Source of the DNA: Rickettsiaceae bacterium
GTDB taxonomy: Bacteria; Pseudomonadota; Alphaproteobacteria; Rickettsiales; Rickettsiaceae
DNA: 5,189 nt
Direction of reading: 5' to 3'
Assembly (NCBI GenBank): GCA_017995275.1
Contig: JAGOJE010000084.1
Coordinates: 1 to 5,189, forward strand
The notes beneath the pieces are model-generated. The model was not told where the DNA came from, ran no database searches, and worked only from the letters and a program-made list of their open reading frames with translations. A program made the position numbers and the translations under genes. Numbering within the stretch: position 1 is the first letter of the stretch; the number at the start of each line of letters is the position of its first letter. Positions 3,846 to 5,189 of this stretch are shown here, one piece after another.

Positions 3846-5189
3846 TTCAATTTAATAAAGCAGTAATCATAGCAACTATATATACCATTCTCTTCAATAT
3901 ACCTTCTTTAATATTTACTTATAGTGGATGGGGTTATTTAATTCCATTAAAGCTATTTGCAGTATATGTTACAACTATAGGCTTTTTTGCTTTGCTACTT
4001 CTACAAAAACATCTAGCTTATTTCTTTATTACTCTATTTTTTTCTATAGGAGGAGCAATAAACTACTATATTTTTGCTTTTGGCAAATCCTTTGATAACG
4101 GAGTACTAGTCGATTTATTATCCGTGGAGACGGATCTAATATGCGAATATATCTCAGCTGTTATGATCGCATCAATTATTATATCCGGGGCAATAGGATT
4201 TTTGCTTACCTACAAAATCAAAACCACTAAAGAATTTAGCAGAAAACAGGCTATAATCTCTATATTCTTATTCTTATTAATGATAATTCCTCCAATATGC
4301 TCCCCTGCCGCTGCGAAAGATTTTAAAATCATATTACGTTCGTTAGAGCCATTTAATATTTTTTACGCCATAGGATCCTATTTCAAAGAATATCTCCCAC
4401 ATTTAGAAAAGAGTAAAAATAAAACAGATCTTACAGATAGTCATAAATTTCAGCTTACAAAAAGCAAAGATAAGCCATTATATATAGTACTTATAATAGG
4501 GGAATCCATGAGAGGGGATATAGTAAGCTTAAATGGCTATCATGTTCAAAATATGCCTCTTCTTACTAAGAGGAAAAACCTAACAAGTTTTACAAATGCA
4601 AAAAGCTCTGGAACATTAACTAGAGTTTGTCTTCCATATATGCTAACTAGCGCTAAAGCTCCAGATTTTAATAGAGCATTATCGGAAAAATCAGTAATCT
4701 CTATATTTAAGAATCTCGGATTTGCAACTTCTTGGATAGGAAACCAAGGGCTATTTGGTGCTTATGATGCTGCTTATGGAAGCATTGCACTGGAAGCAGA
4801 TTATGTGATAGATCAGCACAGAATGAAAGACCTTACTGGAAGGACCAAAACATACGATGGAGATATGCTAGAATTTTTAGATAAAAGAATAGAAGAAACA
4901 AAAGAACAAAACAACTTCATAGTGATACATATGCTTGGTAGTCATTGGACATTTTCTTCAAGATATCCAGAAGAATTTCCAGCTCCATTCTCCCCAGTTT
5001 GCAAGTCTTCTCCTGAAAGCTGTAGCAAAGAAGAACTATGGAATGCATATTTCAATTCTATTGTATATTCAGACTATTTTCTAAATGAATTAATCAAACG
5101 TTTTGAAGATAAAAATGCATTCATATTATTCTCATCTGACCATGGAATATCACTTGGGGAAAATGGTATTATAGGAAATGGTTATCAAG
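3842..5189 (+). CDS. EptA/MCR-like phosphoethanolamine transferase, 3' end cut by the window
   Basis: Enzymes of this family sit in the inner membrane and move phosphoethanolamine from phosphatidylethanolamine to lipid A or core LPS in the periplasm, lowering negative surface charge. The 449 visible residues show five membrane segments (about 7-27, 35-55, 59-80, 104-126, 137-153) and then an alkaline-phosphatase/sulfatase-fold domain. Compared with MCR-1 from memory, IIGES gives metal ligand E221, SGTLT gives the nucleophile T260, HMLGSH gives H363 and H368, and SSDHG gives D433 and H434. The NG...NGY...PLL segment after E221 is also typical. Departures are I436 in place of the Glu after DHG, N446 where MCR-1 has H478, and loss of two of three disulfides (S256/Y266 and K329/T337 at the Cys positions); C387 and C394 may keep the third. 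Spacing suggests roughly 60 C-terminal residues lie beyond the window. Another phosphoethanolamine transferase specificity (EptB, EptC or OpgE type) is possible, so no symbol is given. Confidence 0.88.
   Translation, partial: MIQFNKAVIIATIYTILFNIPSLIFTYSGWGYLIPLKLFAVYVTTIGFFALLLLQKHLAYFFITLFFSIGGAINYYIFAFGKSFDNGVLVDLLSVETDLICEYISAVMIASIIISGAIGFLLTYKIKTTKEFSRKQAIISIFLFLLMIIPPICSPAAAKDFKIILRSLEPFNIFYAIGSYFKEYLPHLEKSKNKTDLTDSHKFQLTKSKDKPLYIVLIIGESMRGDIVSLNGYHVQNMPLLTKRKNLTSFTNAKSSGTLTRVCLPYMLTSAKAPDFNRALSEKSVISIFKNLGFATSWIGNQGLFGAYDAAYGSIALEADYVIDQHRMKDLTGRTKTYDGDMLEFLDKRIEETKEQNNFIVIHMLGSHWTFSSRYPEEFPAPFSPVCKSSPESCSKEELWNAYFNSIVYSDYFLNELIKRFEDKNAFILFSSDHGISLGENGIIGNGYQ

Overview
The window is AT-rich chromosomal DNA that most resembles an alphaproteobacterium with a reduced, host-associated type of genome (Rickettsiales- or Holosporales-like). 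The evidence is the single-Cys alphaproteobacterial form of the Trm112/YcaR protein (CPVTKQPL, AYPIRD), the TRIDGDG variant of the Ffh G4 motif, a HemF ending just after PPEVLWD as alphaproteobacterial HemF proteins do, and strong A/T bias at codon third positions. Genus cannot be read from the sequence. It carries an oxygen-dependent haem step, a cytochrome c haem chaperone and a lipid A phosphoethanolamine transferase-like enzyme, which points to an aerobic cell with c-type cytochromes and probably an LPS outer membrane.

Left half, minus strand (1-2204): ffh (signal recognition particle GTPase) comes first in transcription order. It is followed by an unrecognised 69-residue protein with its own plausible promoter, a small Trm112-family protein, and the first 22 codons of a further reading frame that leaves the window at base 1.

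Centre (2205-2485): the gap between ffh and hemF holds the two divergent promoter regions. It also holds what looks like the decayed 3' end of a minus-strand gene, broken by a 4-bp tandem duplication.

Right half, plus strand (2486-5189): hemF, ccmD-like, ccmE and an eptA-like gene lie head to tail with gaps of 3 bases or overlaps, so they very probably form one transcription unit. HemF makes protoporphyrinogen IX precursor for haem, and CcmD/CcmE carry haem to apocytochrome c in the periplasm. The last gene encodes an inner-membrane enzyme with a periplasmic phosphoethanolamine transferase domain. It keeps the nucleophilic Thr and most metal ligands but lacks several residues usual in EptA/MCR, and it is cut by the right edge.

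No CRISPR array, insertion sequence, tRNA, rRNA or defence system is visible. The most interesting points are the haem/cytochrome/envelope gene cluster, the divergent active site of the EptA-like enzyme, and the gene remnant between ffh and hemF.
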